This document shows positions 42,841 to 51,551 of a stretch of DNA of 64,000 nt, piece by piece (within the stretch, counting starts at the first letter, position 1; each line of letters starts with the position of its first letter). The stretch covers positions 15,559-79,558 of the forward strand of contig NZ_VITV01000004.1 in the NCBI RefSeq assembly GCF_007828035.1, written 5' to 3'. A model generated the notes under the pieces. It was not told the DNA's origin. It worked only from the letters and a program-made list of their open reading frames with translations, and made no database searches. Origin of the DNA: Nitrospirillum amazonense. GTDB lineage: Bacteria > Pseudomonadota > Alphaproteobacteria > Azospirillales > Azospirillaceae. A program made the translations under genes and the position numbers.

Positions 42841-42857
42841 ACGGCGATCCTTTCATC

Positions 42858-43589
42858 CTAAAAAACGCGTCCGGGCCCGTCGGGCACCAGGGCCAGCAGG
42901 TCCAGCAGGGCGGCCTGGTTGGGATGGGCGGCCACGGTCACGTGGCGGAACAGGGAGGCATCCCCCAGGGCGCCCGCCACCGCCGGGCTGAGGCACAGGG
43001 CTGAAACGGCGCCGAGATCGGCACGGCCCTGTACCGCAAGGTTAACAAACGTACGCGCCGACCGGGCAGAAAAAAGCAGCACATGGTCAACTGCGCCGGC
43101 CACCAACGCGTCACGGATACCGGGTAGCAGGGCATCCGCCGCCACCGCGCGGTACAGGACCAGGCGCTGGGCGGTGAAACCCTGGGCCGCCAAGGCACCG
43201 GCGGGATCGCCCGCCATATCGACACCCGCGGCGTGCAGCAGCAGGCCCGCGTCGGGCCGGGTTTCAGCTGCCACCAGGCCAACCAGGTCATCCGCGTCAC
43301 CGGCGGCAGACCGCACGGTGGTGAAGCCCAGGTCGCGCGCCGCGGCGGCGGTGCGGTCGCCCACCGCGTACAGGGGCCACGTACGGGGGGCGCCCTGCCG
43401 GGCCAGGGCCCGTACGCCATTGACGCTGGTGATCAGCACGGCCTGCACCATGTCCAGCGGCGGCAGGGTGGCCGCCACATCCTCCACCGTCATCAGCGGA
43501 TCGATCAGCACATCATGGCCCAGGGCCGCCACGGCGGCCGCCGTGCGGTCGGCTTCCGGCTGGGGGCGGGTGATGAGGACGGTGGCCAT
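42858..43589 (-). CDS. hemD: Uroporphyrinogen-III synthase
   Basis: 243 residues. HemD family pattern, weakly conserved as usual: MATVLITRPQPEADRTAAAV, LDMVQAVLITSVNGVRALAR, WPLYAVGDRTAAAARDLGF, LLLHAAGVDMAGDPAGALAA, RLVLYRAVAAD and VDHVLLFSARSARTFVNLA. It closes and inverts hydroxymethylbilane into uroporphyrinogen III. It follows hemC by 21 bp, in the order hemC-hemD-mic60-hemY, and the next gene starts 17 bp downstream. Confidence 0.93.
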   Translation of the reverse strand: MATVLITRPQPEADRTAAAVAALGHDVLIDPLMTVEDVAATLPPLDMVQAVLITSVNGVRALARQGAPRTWPLYAVGDRTAAAARDLGFTTVRSAAGDADDLVGLVAAETRPDAGLLLHAAGVDMAGDPAGALAAQGFTAQRLVLYRAVAADALLPGIRDALVAGAVDHVLLFSARSARTFVNLAVQGRADLGAVSALCLSPAVAGALGDASLFRHVTVAAHPNQAALLDLLALVPDGPGRVF

Positions 43590-43610
43590 GGGTGCCGTCC
43601 GCTGCCGTGG

Positions 43611-44570
43611 TCAGGAGACGGTGAAGATGCCGGGCGGCAGGCGGCCCTTCAGCTCGGCACCCGCGTCCAGGCCGGCGGCCAGCGCCTCGGCGGCGGCGAA
43701 GCGGCGGCTGGTGGTGACGATGGTGCGGCCGTCGGGGCTGAGCGCCATGGCCTCCATGTCCATGCTGCCGTCGGCCAGCACCCGCGCCAGCGCGGCGATG
43801 GGGGTGCGGCAGGACCCGTCCAGGGCCGTCAGCACGCCCCGCTCCGCCGTCACCCGCAGGGCGGTCTCGGCGCAGTTCAGCGGCGCCAGCAGGCCGTTGG
43901 TCACGGCGTCGGCCACGCGCGTCTCGATGCCGATGGCGCCTTGGGCCACGGCCGGCAGCATGATGTCCGCCTCCAGCACCGCCGTCGCGTGACCGTCCAG
44001 GTTCAGGCGGCGCAGGCCGGCCATGGCCAGCAGGGTGGCATCCACCTCGCCCTCCGCCAGCTTGCGCAGGCGGGTCTGCACATTACCGCGCAGGGGCACC
44101 ACGGTCAGGTCCGGGCGGCGGGCCAGCACCTGCGCCTGGCGCCGCAGGCTGGCGGTGCCGACAACGGCGCCGGCCGGCAATTCCATCAGCGTGGCGCCGT
44201 CGCGGCTGAACCAGGCATCGCGCGGATCCTCGCGCGGCAGCAGGCAGGTGATGTCCAGCCCCGCCGGCAGCACCGTGGGCACGTCCTTCATGGAATGGAC
44301 GGCCAGGTCGATCTCCCCCGCCAGCAGGGCGTCTTCGATCTCCTTGGTGAACAGGCCCTTGCCGCCCGCCTCCGCCAGCGTGCGGTCCAGGATGCGGTCG
44401 CCCGTCGTCTTGATGACGACGATCTCGATGGCGCCCGGCAGGGCAAGGTGGGGATGGGCTGCCCCCAGCCGGTCGCGCGTCTCGTGCGCTTGGGCCAGGG
44501 CCAAGGGGCTGCCCCTTGTTCCGATACGCAGGGGAGCAATGGAAGTATGATGGGGCGTCGCGGTCGTCAT
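43611..44570 (-). CDS. hemC: Hydroxymethylbilane synthase (porphobilinogen deaminase)
   Basis: 319 residues. Conserved blocks are IGTRGSPLALAQAHETRDRL, IKTTGDRILDRTLAEAGGKG, LFTKEIEDALLAGEIDLAVH, SMKDVPTVLPAGL, GTASLRRQAQVLARRPDL and RGNVQTRLRKLAEGEVDATL. The dipyrromethane-cofactor cysteine is in LDGSCRTPIAAL. It polymerises four porphobilinogens. The ATG at 44570 (MTTATPHHTS) is the family start although the frame stays open far upstream. First gene of the heme operon, divergent from tsaD across 126 bp. Confidence 0.98.
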   Translation of the reverse strand: MTTATPHHTSIAPLRIGTRGSPLALAQAHETRDRLGAAHPHLALPGAIEIVVIKTTGDRILDRTLAEAGGKGLFTKEIEDALLAGEIDLAVHSMKDVPTVLPAGLDITCLLPREDPRDAWFSRDGATLMELPAGAVVGTASLRRQAQVLARRPDLTVVPLRGNVQTRLRKLAEGEVDATLLAMAGLRRLNLDGHATAVLEADIMLPAVAQGAIGIETRVADAVTNGLLAPLNCAETALRVTAERGVLTALDGSCRTPIAALARVLADGSMDMEAMALSPDGRTIVTTSRRFAAAEALAAGLDAGAELKGRLPPGIFTVS

Positions 44571-44696
44571 GCTTGTCTGTCTATCCCCCTTTGCGGTTGC
44601 GGGAAAGGCCCCGGTCGGTGACAACGGCGCAAATCGTGCCGATTTGATATGGCTTAGGCCCGGCAAACGCCGGCTGGGTGCCGAAGGTTTTGAGTG

Positions 44697-45767
44697 ATGA
44701 TCGTCCTGGGTATCGAGACCAGTTGTGATGAGACCGCCTGCGCCATCGTCGATGACGCGCGGGGCATCCGCGCCAACGTCGTGCTGTCGCAGCTGGACGA
44801 GCATCGCCCTTATGGCGGCGTCGTGCCGGAGGTGGCGGCCCGCGCCCACCTGCATTACCTGGACGGCCTGATCCGCCAGGCGCTGGATGAGGCGCACCTG
44901 GATCTGGGCCAAGTGGACGCCATCGCCGCCACCGGCGGGCCCGGCCTGATCGGCGGGGTGATCGTGGGCGTCATGACAGCCAAGGCCATGGCGGCGGCGC
45001 GCGGCCTGCCCTTCGTCGCCGTGAACCATCTGGAGGGCCACGCCCTGACGGCGCGCCTGACCGATGACGTGCCCTTTCCCTACCTGCTGCTGCTGGTCTC
45101 GGGCGGGCACTGCCAGTTGCTGGAGGTGGAGGGGGTGGGCCAATACCGCCGCCTGGGCACCACCATCGACGACGCGGTGGGCGAGGCCTTCGACAAGACC
45201 GCCAAGCTGCTGGGCCTAGGCTATCCCGGCGGTCCGCTGCTGGAAAAGGCGGCGGCTCGCGCCACCAACCCCGGCCGGTTCGAGCTACCGGCCCCGATGA
45301 AGGGGCGGCCGGACTGCGACTTCTCCTTCTCGGGCCTCAAGACCGCCGTGCGCCGGCATGTGGAACAGCTGGGCACGCCGACCGACGCCGACGTGGCGGA
45401 CCTCGCCGCCGCCTTCCACCATGCCGTGGGCCAGTCGCTGCTGGATCGCTGCGACCGCGCCATCAAGGCCTTCAAGGGTCGGCATCCGGCCAATGAACAA
45501 GGAGGGGGCCGGCACCTGGTGGTGGCCGGCGGTGTCGCCGCCAACAAATACTTGCGGGAGCAGTTGGCCAAGCTGGCGGCCAAGCGCGGCCTGATCTTCA
45601 CCGCCCCGCCTCTGAACCTCTGCACCGACAACGCCGCCATGATCGCCTGGGCGGGGCTGGAACGCTTCCGCCTGGGCCGGACCGACGGCCTGGACTTCGC
45701 CCCCCGCCCCCGCTGGCCGCTGGACCCGACCGCGAAGCCGATGAAGTTTGCGGGGGTGAAGGCTTAA
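44697..45767 (+). CDS. tsaD: tRNA N6-threonylcarbamoyladenosine transferase TsaD
   Basis: 356 residues. ASKHA-fold signatures: [53 protein letters not shown], the metal histidines in [49 protein letters not shown] and [13 protein letters not shown]. It transfers threonylcarbamoyl to A37 of ANN-decoding tRNAs with TsaB/TsaE. ATG 44697 or the GTG three bases upstream starts it. Paired convergently with the amidohydrolase gene. Confidence 0.98.
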   Translation: MIVLGIETSCDETACAIVDDARGIRANVVLSQLDEHRPYGGVVPEVAARAHLHYLDGLIRQALDEAHLDLGQVDAIAATGGPGLIGGVIVGVMTAKAMAAARGLPFVAVNHLEGHALTARLTDDVPFPYLLLLVSGGHCQLLEVEGVGQYRRLGTTIDDAVGEAFDKTAKLLGLGYPGGPLLEKAAARATNPGRFELPAPMKGRPDCDFSFSGLKTAVRRHVEQLGTPTDADVADLAAAFHHAVGQSLLDRCDRAIKAFKGRHPANEQGGGRHLVVAGGVAANKYLREQLAKLAAKRGLIFTAPPLNLCTDNAAMIAWAGLERFRLGRTDGLDFAPRPRWPLDPTAKPMKFAGVKA

Positions 45768-45826
45768 GGCCCCCGGCGTGAAAGTCAGGCCGTGACGGTG
45801 GGCCGGGCGGCGATGGCCGCCCCACC

Positions 45827-47209
45827 TCAATGCGCGGTGCTGGTGAACACCTGTTCCGCACCGGCCTTCTTGAAGACGACGCCGCCCTTCATCACGAAGT
45901 CGACCTTGCCCATCAGCGTGATGTCCTTGGTCGGGTCGCCGGGGACGGCGACGATGTCGGCGTACTTGCCGGCGGCGACGCTGCCGATGTCCTTGTCCTT
46001 CTTCAGCAGGGTGGCGGCGTTGATGGTGGCCATCTGCAGGGCGTACATCGCCGGCATGCCCACCTGGACCAGCAGGGGGAAGTCCTTCCAGTTCTCACCG
46101 TGCGGGTAGACACCAGCGTCGGTGCCATAGGCGAACTTCACCCCCGCCTTGTAGGCGTCGCCCACCGTCTTCATCAGCTGCGGGCCAACCAGCAGCGCCT
46201 TGGCCTGCACCGCCGGCGGATAGGCGTGGGGGTTGCCCTTGGCCTTCTCCGTCACATAGGTGCCCGTGTAGATGGTGGGCACGTAGTAGGTGCCGTGCTC
46301 CTTCATCAGCTTCATGTCCTGGGCGTCCATGAAGGTGCCGTGCTCGATGCTGTCGGCGCCGGCGACGACGGCGCGGCGGATGCCCTCCGCCCCGTGGGCG
46401 TGGACGCCGACGATGTAGCCGTACTCATGCGCCGCGGCGACCAGGGCCTTGGTCTCCTCCTCCGTCAGTTGGCTGTTGTCGACGCTGCCCGACAGGTCCA
46501 GCACGCCGCCCGTGGTCATGATCTTGATGGTGTCGACGTTCTGCTTGTAATGCTCACGCACCGCCTTCCAGGCGTCGGCCGTGCCGTTGATGATGCTGTC
46601 GTGCGCGCCGACGTCGGGCTGCAGGTCCATACGCAGGCCATCGCCGTCGTCGGCATGGCCGCCGGTGGAGCCGATGGCGGGACCGGCCGTGAGGATGCGC
46701 GGGCCGGCCACCCAGCCCTTGTTGATCTGGTCGCGCAGGGCCACCGTCTCATAATGGCTGTCGCCCAGGTTGCGCACGGTGGTGAAGCCGCCCAGCAGGG
46801 TGCGCTTGGCCCACACCGTGCTGCGCACCACCCAGTCGGCCAGGTTGAAGTGCAGCATGTCGCTGTAGACGGTGGGGGTGAATTCGTTGCTGAGATGGAC
46901 ATGGGCGTCGATCAGGCCCGGCAGGCAGGTCTCCCCCGCCAGTTCAACCACCTCGGCCTCAGGCCGGGTGATATAGCCGGAGACCACCTCGGTGACGCGG
47001 TCGCCTTGGATGACCACGCTGCTCTGGCCCAGCATCTTGCCGGCCACCGAGTCAAGCAACGCCGGGCAGTGCAGCACCACCGGCTTGGGCGCCGGGGCGG
47101 CGTCCTGGGCGTGCGCGCCCAGTGGGGCCAGCGCGCAACCGGCCAGCAGGGCAAAGGAATAGGCGGCGCGGCGGGCGCGGCCCGCCGTTGTCATCGTACC
47201 AACAGCCAT
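45827..47209 (-). CDS. Exported metal-dependent amidohydrolase
   Basis: 460 residues. A signal peptide (AAYSFALLAGCALAPLGAHA) is followed by an amidohydrolase barrel. The metal-site HxH is in LPGLIDAHVHLSNEF; further residues are visible in KIMTTGGVLD, EYGYIVGVHAHGAEGIRRAV, ADSIEHGTFMDAQ and FAYGTDAGVYPHGENW (catalytic Asp). This type resembles the imidazolonepropionase/prolidase-like periplasmic hydrolases that cleave Xaa-Pro or acylated peptides; the substrate cannot be named. The start at 47209 has AAGGGG eight bases ahead. It is inserted between tsaD and gpsA, which are neighbours in many relatives. Confidence 0.9.
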   Translation of the reverse strand: MAVGTMTTAGRARRAAYSFALLAGCALAPLGAHAQDAAPAPKPVVLHCPALLDSVAGKMLGQSSVVIQGDRVTEVVSGYITRPEAEVVELAGETCLPGLIDAHVHLSNEFTPTVYSDMLHFNLADWVVRSTVWAKRTLLGGFTTVRNLGDSHYETVALRDQINKGWVAGPRILTAGPAIGSTGGHADDGDGLRMDLQPDVGAHDSIINGTADAWKAVREHYKQNVDTIKIMTTGGVLDLSGSVDNSQLTEEETKALVAAAHEYGYIVGVHAHGAEGIRRAVVAGADSIEHGTFMDAQDMKLMKEHGTYYVPTIYTGTYVTEKAKGNPHAYPPAVQAKALLVGPQLMKTVGDAYKAGVKFAYGTDAGVYPHGENWKDFPLLVQVGMPAMYALQMATINAATLLKKDKDIGSVAAGKYADIVAVPGDPTKDITLMGKVDFVMKGGVVFKKAGAEQVFTSTAH

Positions 47210-47387
47210 TTCGGCATCCCCTTATTCAGAAGCCATGTCCCTGTTTCACCCGCCGGTTCACCGCCCGGTCGGCTGGGCGCCACGGTATCATCGCCTCGGC
47301 ACCGCCGCCACCGGCCCATTGCGGAAGCCGGCCCATCCGGGGTAAGCCAAGGCCAGCAATCGCTTATGACGTCCGGAGGGGATGGAG

Positions 47388-48380
47388 ATGCAGCGGATCG
47401 GTGTCATCGGGGCGGGCGCCTGGGGCACGGCGCTGGCCATGGCCGCCCGCCGGGCCGGGCGTGACGTGGTGCTGTGGGCGCGCGAGCCCGAAGTGGTGGC
47501 CGCCATCAATGGCAGCCACGAGAACACCCCCTTCCTGGCCGGCGTGGCGCTGGACCCCGCCATCCGCGCCACTGGCGACCTGGCGGAGGCCGTGCGGGCC
47601 GACGCTGTGCTGCTGGTGACGCCGGCGCAGCACATCCGCACCACGACGGCGAAGCTGAAGCCCCTGCTGGCCAGCGGCACACCGGTGGTGCTGTGCGCCA
47701 AGGGCATCGAGATCGCCACCGGCAGCCTGATGACCGAGGTGACGGCCGGCGAGTTGCCCGGCACGCCGCTGGCCGTGCTGTCCGGCCCTACTTTCGCCGC
47801 CGAGGTGGCGCGGGGCCTGCCCACCGCCGTGACCCTGGCCTGCCGTGACGCGGCCCTGAGCCAGGGCCTGGCCCAGGCCCTGGGAAGCCTGACGTTCCGC
47901 CCCTATGCCAGCGACGACCTGGTGGGGGCGGAGATCGGTGGGGCGGTGAAGAACGTGCTGGCCATCGCCTGCGGCATCGTCGCCGGGCGCGCCCTGGGCG
48001 ACAACGCCCGCGCCGCCCTGATCACCCGCGGACTGGCGGAGATCGCCCGCCTGGGCCAGTCGCTGGGCGCCAGGCCGGAAACCTTCATGGGCCTGTCCGG
48101 CCTGGGTGACCTGACGCTGACCTGCGGCAGCCTGCAATCCCGCAACATGTCGCTGGGCCATGCCCTGGGCCAGGGGCAGCCCCTGGCCACCATCCTGGCC
48201 GGCCGCAATTCCGTGGCGGAGGGCGTCTACACAGCGGAAGCCGTGGTGCGCCTGGCGGCCCGCCGGGGCGTGGACATGCCCATCTGCCAGGCGGTGGATG
48301 CCATCCTGAACCATGGCGCCGACGTCAACGCCACCATCCAATCCCTGTTGTCCCGCCCCCTCAAGCCCGAGGGCGCATAA
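47388..48380 (+). CDS. gpsA: Glycerol-3-phosphate dehydrogenase [NAD(P)+]
   Basis: 330 residues. The N-terminal Rossmann motif is [20 protein letters not shown]. Then [58 protein letters not shown], the catalytic Lys region [39 protein letters not shown] and [20 protein letters not shown]. It makes sn-glycerol-3-phosphate for phospholipids. GGAGGGG is six bases from ATG 47388; ATG 47382 abuts it. Followed by yciI after 22 bp. Confidence 0.98.
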   Translation: MQRIGVIGAGAWGTALAMAARRAGRDVVLWAREPEVVAAINGSHENTPFLAGVALDPAIRATGDLAEAVRADAVLLVTPAQHIRTTTAKLKPLLASGTPVVLCAKGIEIATGSLMTEVTAGELPGTPLAVLSGPTFAAEVARGLPTAVTLACRDAALSQGLAQALGSLTFRPYASDDLVGAEIGGAVKNVLAIACGIVAGRALGDNARAALITRGLAEIARLGQSLGARPETFMGLSGLGDLTLTCGSLQSRNMSLGHALGQGQPLATILAGRNSVAEGVYTAEAVVRLAARRGVDMPICQAVDAILNHGADVNATIQSLLSRPLKPEGA

Positions 48381-48402
48381 GCCTTACCGGAGAGCCGTTC
48401 CC

Positions 48403-48687
48403 ATGCACTTCGCCATCACCTGCACCGACAAGCCCGGCAACCTGGACCTGCGCCTGGCCACCCGCCCGAAGCACCTGGAATATCTGGATAGCCAGGTGGC
48501 CCATATCGTCGTGGCCGGTCCCCTGCTGGACGCCGAGGGCAAGAACCCCGTGGGCAGCCTGTTGGTCGTGGATTTCCCCGACGAAGCTGCCGCCCAGGCC
48601 TTCGCCGCCGCCGACCCTTATGCCCAAGCCGGTGTTTTCGAATCCGTAATGATCCAACCCTTCCGCGTCGTTTATCCGAAGGCCTGA
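48403..48687 (+). CDS. YciI family protein
   Basis: 94 residues. The ferredoxin-like YciI pattern is evident: MHFAITCTDKPGNLDLRLAT, RPKHLEYLDSQ, IVVAGPLLDAEGKNPVGSLL and the conserved His-Asp and FPDEAAAQAFAAADPYAQAG region, ending VMIQPFRVVYPKA. Function unknown in general; related proteins are muconolactone-isomerase-like. gpsA-yciI-EVE order is common in alphaproteobacteria. Confidence 0.93.
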   Translation: MHFAITCTDKPGNLDLRLATRPKHLEYLDSQVAHIVVAGPLLDAEGKNPVGSLLVVDFPDEAAAQAFAAADPYAQAGVFESVMIQPFRVVYPKA

Positions 48688-48748
48688 TCGGCAGCACCGC
48701 CACCGCCATCCCAGTTTTTCCCTAGGCCGCGCCCCCGTTTAAATACAA

Positions 48749-48840
48749 GGGGGCCGCCGGAGATTTACGGGGAGCCGCAGGCGGACTGGAAGTCGAGGAT
48801 AAGCCAAGCGGTCAGGTGGCCGCGTCCGGCGCCTGAGGGA
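48749..48840 (+). repeat. Dispersed structured intergenic repeat, copy C
   Basis: This 5'-shortened copy lacks the full first hairpin but keeps GGCCGCCGGAGATTTA, GCAGGCGGACTGG and GAGGATAAGCCAA. The hairpin GCGGTC-AGGT-GGCCGC (48808-48823) has one G-U pair, and the tail is GTCCGGCGCCTGAGGGA. It fills the leader of the EVE-domain gene and ends 16 bp before its start codon. Confidence 0.75.
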
Positions 48841-48855
48841 ACAAGGAAACAAGAG

Positions 48856-49269
48856 ATGCCCTACTGGCTGGTGAAGTCGGAACCCTTCAAATATGCGTGG
48901 GACAAGTTCGTGGCCGACGGCCGCACCCATTGGGATGGCGTGCGCAATTACCAGGCCGCCAACAACCTGAAGGCCATGAAGGTGGGCGACCGCGCCTTCT
49001 TCTATCACTCCAACGAGGGGCTGGAGATCGTGGGCATCGCCGAGGTGGTGCGCGAGGCCTACCCCGACCCGTCGGATGAAAGCGGCCGCTTCGTCATGGT
49101 GGATCTGAAGCCGGTGATGCCGGTGAAGACGCCCCTGACGCTGAAGGAGATCAAGGCCGACCCCGAGCTGTCCAGCATGGCCCTGGTGCGCCAGTCGCGC
49201 CTGTCCGTCTGCCCCATCACGGATGCGGAGTGGAAGGGCGCCTGCCAACGCATGGGCGTTGATGCCTGA
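48856..49269 (+). CDS. EVE-domain protein
   Basis: 137 residues, nearly all EVE (PUA-like) domain: MPYWLVKSEPFKYAWDKFVA, THWDGVRNYQAANNLKAMKV, GDRAFFYHSNEGLEIVGIAE, VMVDLKPVMPVKTPLTLKEI, MALVRQSRLSVCPITDAEW. EVE/THYN1-type domains bind modified bases in DNA or RNA. The conserved WDGVRNYQA and FYHS motifs of the reader pocket are intact. Its leader contains repeat copy C. Confidence 0.95.
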   Translation: MPYWLVKSEPFKYAWDKFVADGRTHWDGVRNYQAANNLKAMKVGDRAFFYHSNEGLEIVGIAEVVREAYPDPSDESGRFVMVDLKPVMPVKTPLTLKEIKADPELSSMALVRQSRLSVCPITDAEWKGACQRMGVDA

Positions 49270-49277
49270 GGCGAAAG

Positions 49278-49628
49278 ATGCAGGACGGCACCACCGACGC
49301 CATCTACGTCATTAACCCAGCAAGCCTTGCCTTTAGCCACCACCTTAGCCTCGGCCTTTGGAGCCTGACGGCGGTGGTCTGCGCGATCGTAGTCGCAGCG
49401 AGGGGCCGGAGGGGATGGGGGCTGGTCATTAGTGTTGCCCTCCTGCTACCGCCCCTCGGGGCGTTGCCGTTTCAGACTTTCACCCACTTCAACTTGGCCG
49501 AATATGTGGTGGAGGCGGCCCTGCCCATGTCCATGGTGTTGGGCGGCGCCGGAGCCTTAAGCGGTGTAGCGCTCGGCGCAGTACTCCGCTGGGGCCGCAG
49601 TCGCATCCGATTGGAGCGTCCATCATGA
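49278..49628 (+). CDS. Small membrane protein, unknown function
   Basis: 116 residues with three likely membrane spans (LSLGLWSLTAVVCAIVVAA, WGLVISVALLLPPLGALPF, SMVLGGAGALSGVALGAV). I do not recognise the family. Codon choice differs from the neighbours: att, agc, ctt and gtt codons are frequent, as in ATTAACCCAGCAAGCCTTGC. This suggests recent acquisition or weak expression. It starts nine bases after the EVE gene and its stop overlaps the Rieske start, so it is carried in the same transcription unit. Confidence 0.6.
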   Translation: MQDGTTDAIYVINPASLAFSHHLSLGLWSLTAVVCAIVVAARGRRGWGLVISVALLLPPLGALPFQTFTHFNLAEYVVEAALPMSMVLGGAGALSGVALGAVLRWGRSRIRLERPS

Positions 49629-49960
49629 TACCGACGCCACTATGTCACCTGGCGGACATCGCGGATGGCCAGGCCAAGGGGATCACCTGGGGCAGCGGCA
49701 GCGCGCGCGAGGAAATCCTGGTGGCCCGCCGGGGCGACCGGGCCTTCGCCTACCACAACCGCTGTCCCCATGTCGGCACCACCCTGGACTGGACGCCCGA
49801 CCAGTTCATGAGCGCCGACGGCCGCCACCTGCAGTGCGCCACCCATGGCGCCCTGTTCCGGGTGGAGGATGGCCTGTGCATTCACGGCCCCTGCGCCGGC
49901 CGCAGCCTGACGCCGGTGCGGGTGCGCGTCGAGGACGGCGCCGTCCACCTGGACGGCTGA
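49625..49960 (+). CDS. Rieske [2Fe-2S] ferredoxin-like protein
   Basis: 111 residues with a complete Rieske cluster site: NRCPHVGTTLDW (C-x-H box 1) and LQCATHGALFRVEDGLC (C-x2-H box 2), spaced as in NirD/ferredoxin-type Rieske proteins. GPCAGRSLTPVRVRVEDGAV completes the beta fold. No signal peptide, so cytoplasmic. A Rieske subunit normally needs an oxygenase or reductase partner; none is adjacent. It overlaps the small membrane gene by four bases. Confidence 0.92.
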   Translation: MIPTPLCHLADIADGQAKGITWGSGSAREEILVARRGDRAFAYHNRCPHVGTTLDWTPDQFMSADGRHLQCATHGALFRVEDGLCIHGPCAGRSLTPVRVRVEDGAVHLDG

Positions 49961-50884
49961 TCAGGCGCCCCCGACATAGGCCGCCAGTTCCTCCGGCGTG
50001 CCGGCGGGAAACGCCTCCTTCAAGTAATCCAGGAAGGCTGAGACCCGCGCGCTGAGCAGGCGTCGTGAGGGATAGAGCGCCCACAGGGCGATCTCCGGCC
50101 CCTCCACATCCCCCCAATGCACCAGTGTGCCGGCGGCCAGGTCATGGCTCACCAGGGAAATGGGCAGCCGCGCGGCGCCGACGCCCGCCCGGACGGCATC
50201 GCGGACCATGACCAGCGACGACAGGTGCAGCACCGTGTCCACCGCGATGCGCGCCCGTCCCGCCGGCCCCACGACATCCCAGGTCCCGCCCCCGCCCGCC
50301 GGCCCCCGCACCACGGCCGGTACCGTGCGGTCGTCCGCCTGCCCGTCGAGGTGGGGCCGGGCCAGATGCGGGCTGGCGACGACGACCAGGCGGTCGCGCA
50401 GGAAGCTGCGCCCGACCAGGCTTTCGTCCGGATCAGGGTTCACCCGGATCACTAGGTCGTAGCCTTCCTCCACCATATCGACGGGCCGGTCCTCCGTCGT
50501 GACCTCCAACCGGACGTCGGGGTATTTCAGCGCGAAGCCGGCGGCGATCCTGCCCATGGCGGTCTGCGAGAACAGCAGCGGCGCACTCACCCGCAGCCGC
50601 CCCCGCGGCCGATCCCCACCCGACGCGATCGCCGCCGCCGTCTCGTCCAGTTCGGTCAGCAGCGCGCCCGTCCGCTGGAACAGGGCCCGCCCCTCCTCCG
50701 TCAGCTTCAGAAGCCGGCCGCCACGCTCGAACAGGCGCAGGTTCAGGGCGGCCTCCAGCTCGGCCACGCGGCGGGACAGGGTCGCCTTGGGCCGGCCCGA
50801 GGCGCGGGCGGCCCGCCCGAACCCGCCATGGCGGGCGACAAGATTGAAATCGGCGAGGGCGAGCAGGTCCATCTGTTCCACCAT
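49961..50884 (-). CDS. LysR-family transcriptional regulator
   Basis: 307 residues. The winged helix is at the N-terminus (LLALADFNLVARHGGFGRAA, RASGRPKATLSRRVAELEAA, LNLRLFERGGRLLKLTEEGR) and the effector domain starts near residue 90 (GRLRVSAPLLFSQTAMGRIA, LEVTTEDRPVDMVEEGYDLV, IRVNPDPDESLVG). Divergent from the AtaL-like/reductase pair across about 130 bp with a dyad, so it most likely controls those two genes. Effector unknown. Confidence 0.95.
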   Translation of the reverse strand: MVEQMDLLALADFNLVARHGGFGRAARASGRPKATLSRRVAELEAALNLRLFERGGRLLKLTEEGRALFQRTGALLTELDETAAAIASGGDRPRGRLRVSAPLLFSQTAMGRIAAGFALKYPDVRLEVTTEDRPVDMVEEGYDLVIRVNPDPDESLVGRSFLRDRLVVVASPHLARPHLDGQADDRTVPAVVRGPAGGGGTWDVVGPAGRARIAVDTVLHLSSLVMVRDAVRAGVGAARLPISLVSHDLAAGTLVHWGDVEGPEIALWALYPSRRLLSARVSAFLDYLKEAFPAGTPEELAAYVGGA

Positions 50885-50897
50885 AGAGACGATATGT

Positions 50898-50942
50898 CCA
50901 AATCTACCGTCTATCGGCCCGGATATGGATCATTAAATTTGG
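50898..50942. promoter_or_regulatory. Candidate LysR binding region between divergent genes
   Basis: CCAAAT (50898) and ATTTGG (50937) are inverted repeats. Between and around them lie GATATGTCC and GGATATGG, another pair with opposite orientation. The AT-rich patch is centred between the LysR gene and the AtaL-like gene, where LysR proteins bind T-N11-A sites. Confidence 0.4.
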
Positions 50943-51013
50943 GGTGTCTTCAAACGCCAGCCACGGCCCAGCCGGGCACCCTGGCAAATCCATTCCGAGC
51001 GAGGAGCGCCATC

Positions 51014-51487
51014 ATGATCTATTCGACCGCCACCGTTCCCGTGAATCCGCAGGGCGAGGCCCCGCTGACCCGCGCCCAGGTCTGGAAGGGCCTGGTGCTG
51101 AAGGCCCGTGACGCCCGCCTGTTCCTGCCGCCCAACCTCTGCACCCGCTGCGACGTGGTGGAGGAGAGCGCCACGCACATCGTGCGGGAGGCCACGATCG
51201 GCGGTGCCGACCTGCGGGAGATCATCGCCTTCGAGCCTGAGGCCAAGGTCACCTTCTTCCAGGCCACCGGCCCGCGCGAGGGCGCCATCGTCAACGAGCT
51301 GGTCGAGGATGCCGACGGCGCGCTTCAGCTCCGCTTCTATTGCTATCTCGGCCTGCGCGGCAAGGAACCGAACGGGGCCGAGGAACAGGCCGAGCAGGCG
51401 CAGTTCGACAGCGACCGGGGCTACAAGGCCGCCCTGCTGTCGACGCTGAAGCGGACCCGCGATCTGCTGGCGGAAGGCCGGCTCTGA
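51014..51487 (+). CDS. AtaL-like SRPBCC protein (DUF1857)
   Basis: 157 residues, one START/SRPBCC-type domain: LTRAQVWKGLVLKARDARLF, LCTRCDVVEESATHIVREAT, EPEAKVTFFQATGPREGAIV, LRFYCYLGLRGKEPNGAEEQ. The DUF1857/AtaL family is small and known mostly from fungal secondary metabolism and scattered bacteria; its function is unclear. The GAGGAG site precedes the ATG. Paired with an NAD(P)-binding reductase and a divergent LysR gene. Confidence 0.85.
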   Translation: MIYSTATVPVNPQGEAPLTRAQVWKGLVLKARDARLFLPPNLCTRCDVVEESATHIVREATIGGADLREIIAFEPEAKVTFFQATGPREGAIVNELVEDADGALQLRFYCYLGLRGKEPNGAEEQAEQAQFDSDRGYKAALLSTLKRTRDLLAEGRL

Positions 51488-51551
51488 TCGACGCCCCTAC
51501 CATCCACGCGGGGCGCCGCCCAGCCGGCGTCCCCTTTTCCGAGGCAGCATC

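Noticed and set aside
49593-49604. GGGCCGCAGTCGC near the end of the small membrane gene, matching the repeat core.
   Set aside because: Only about 12 matching bases and no flanking repeat features; treated as coincidence.
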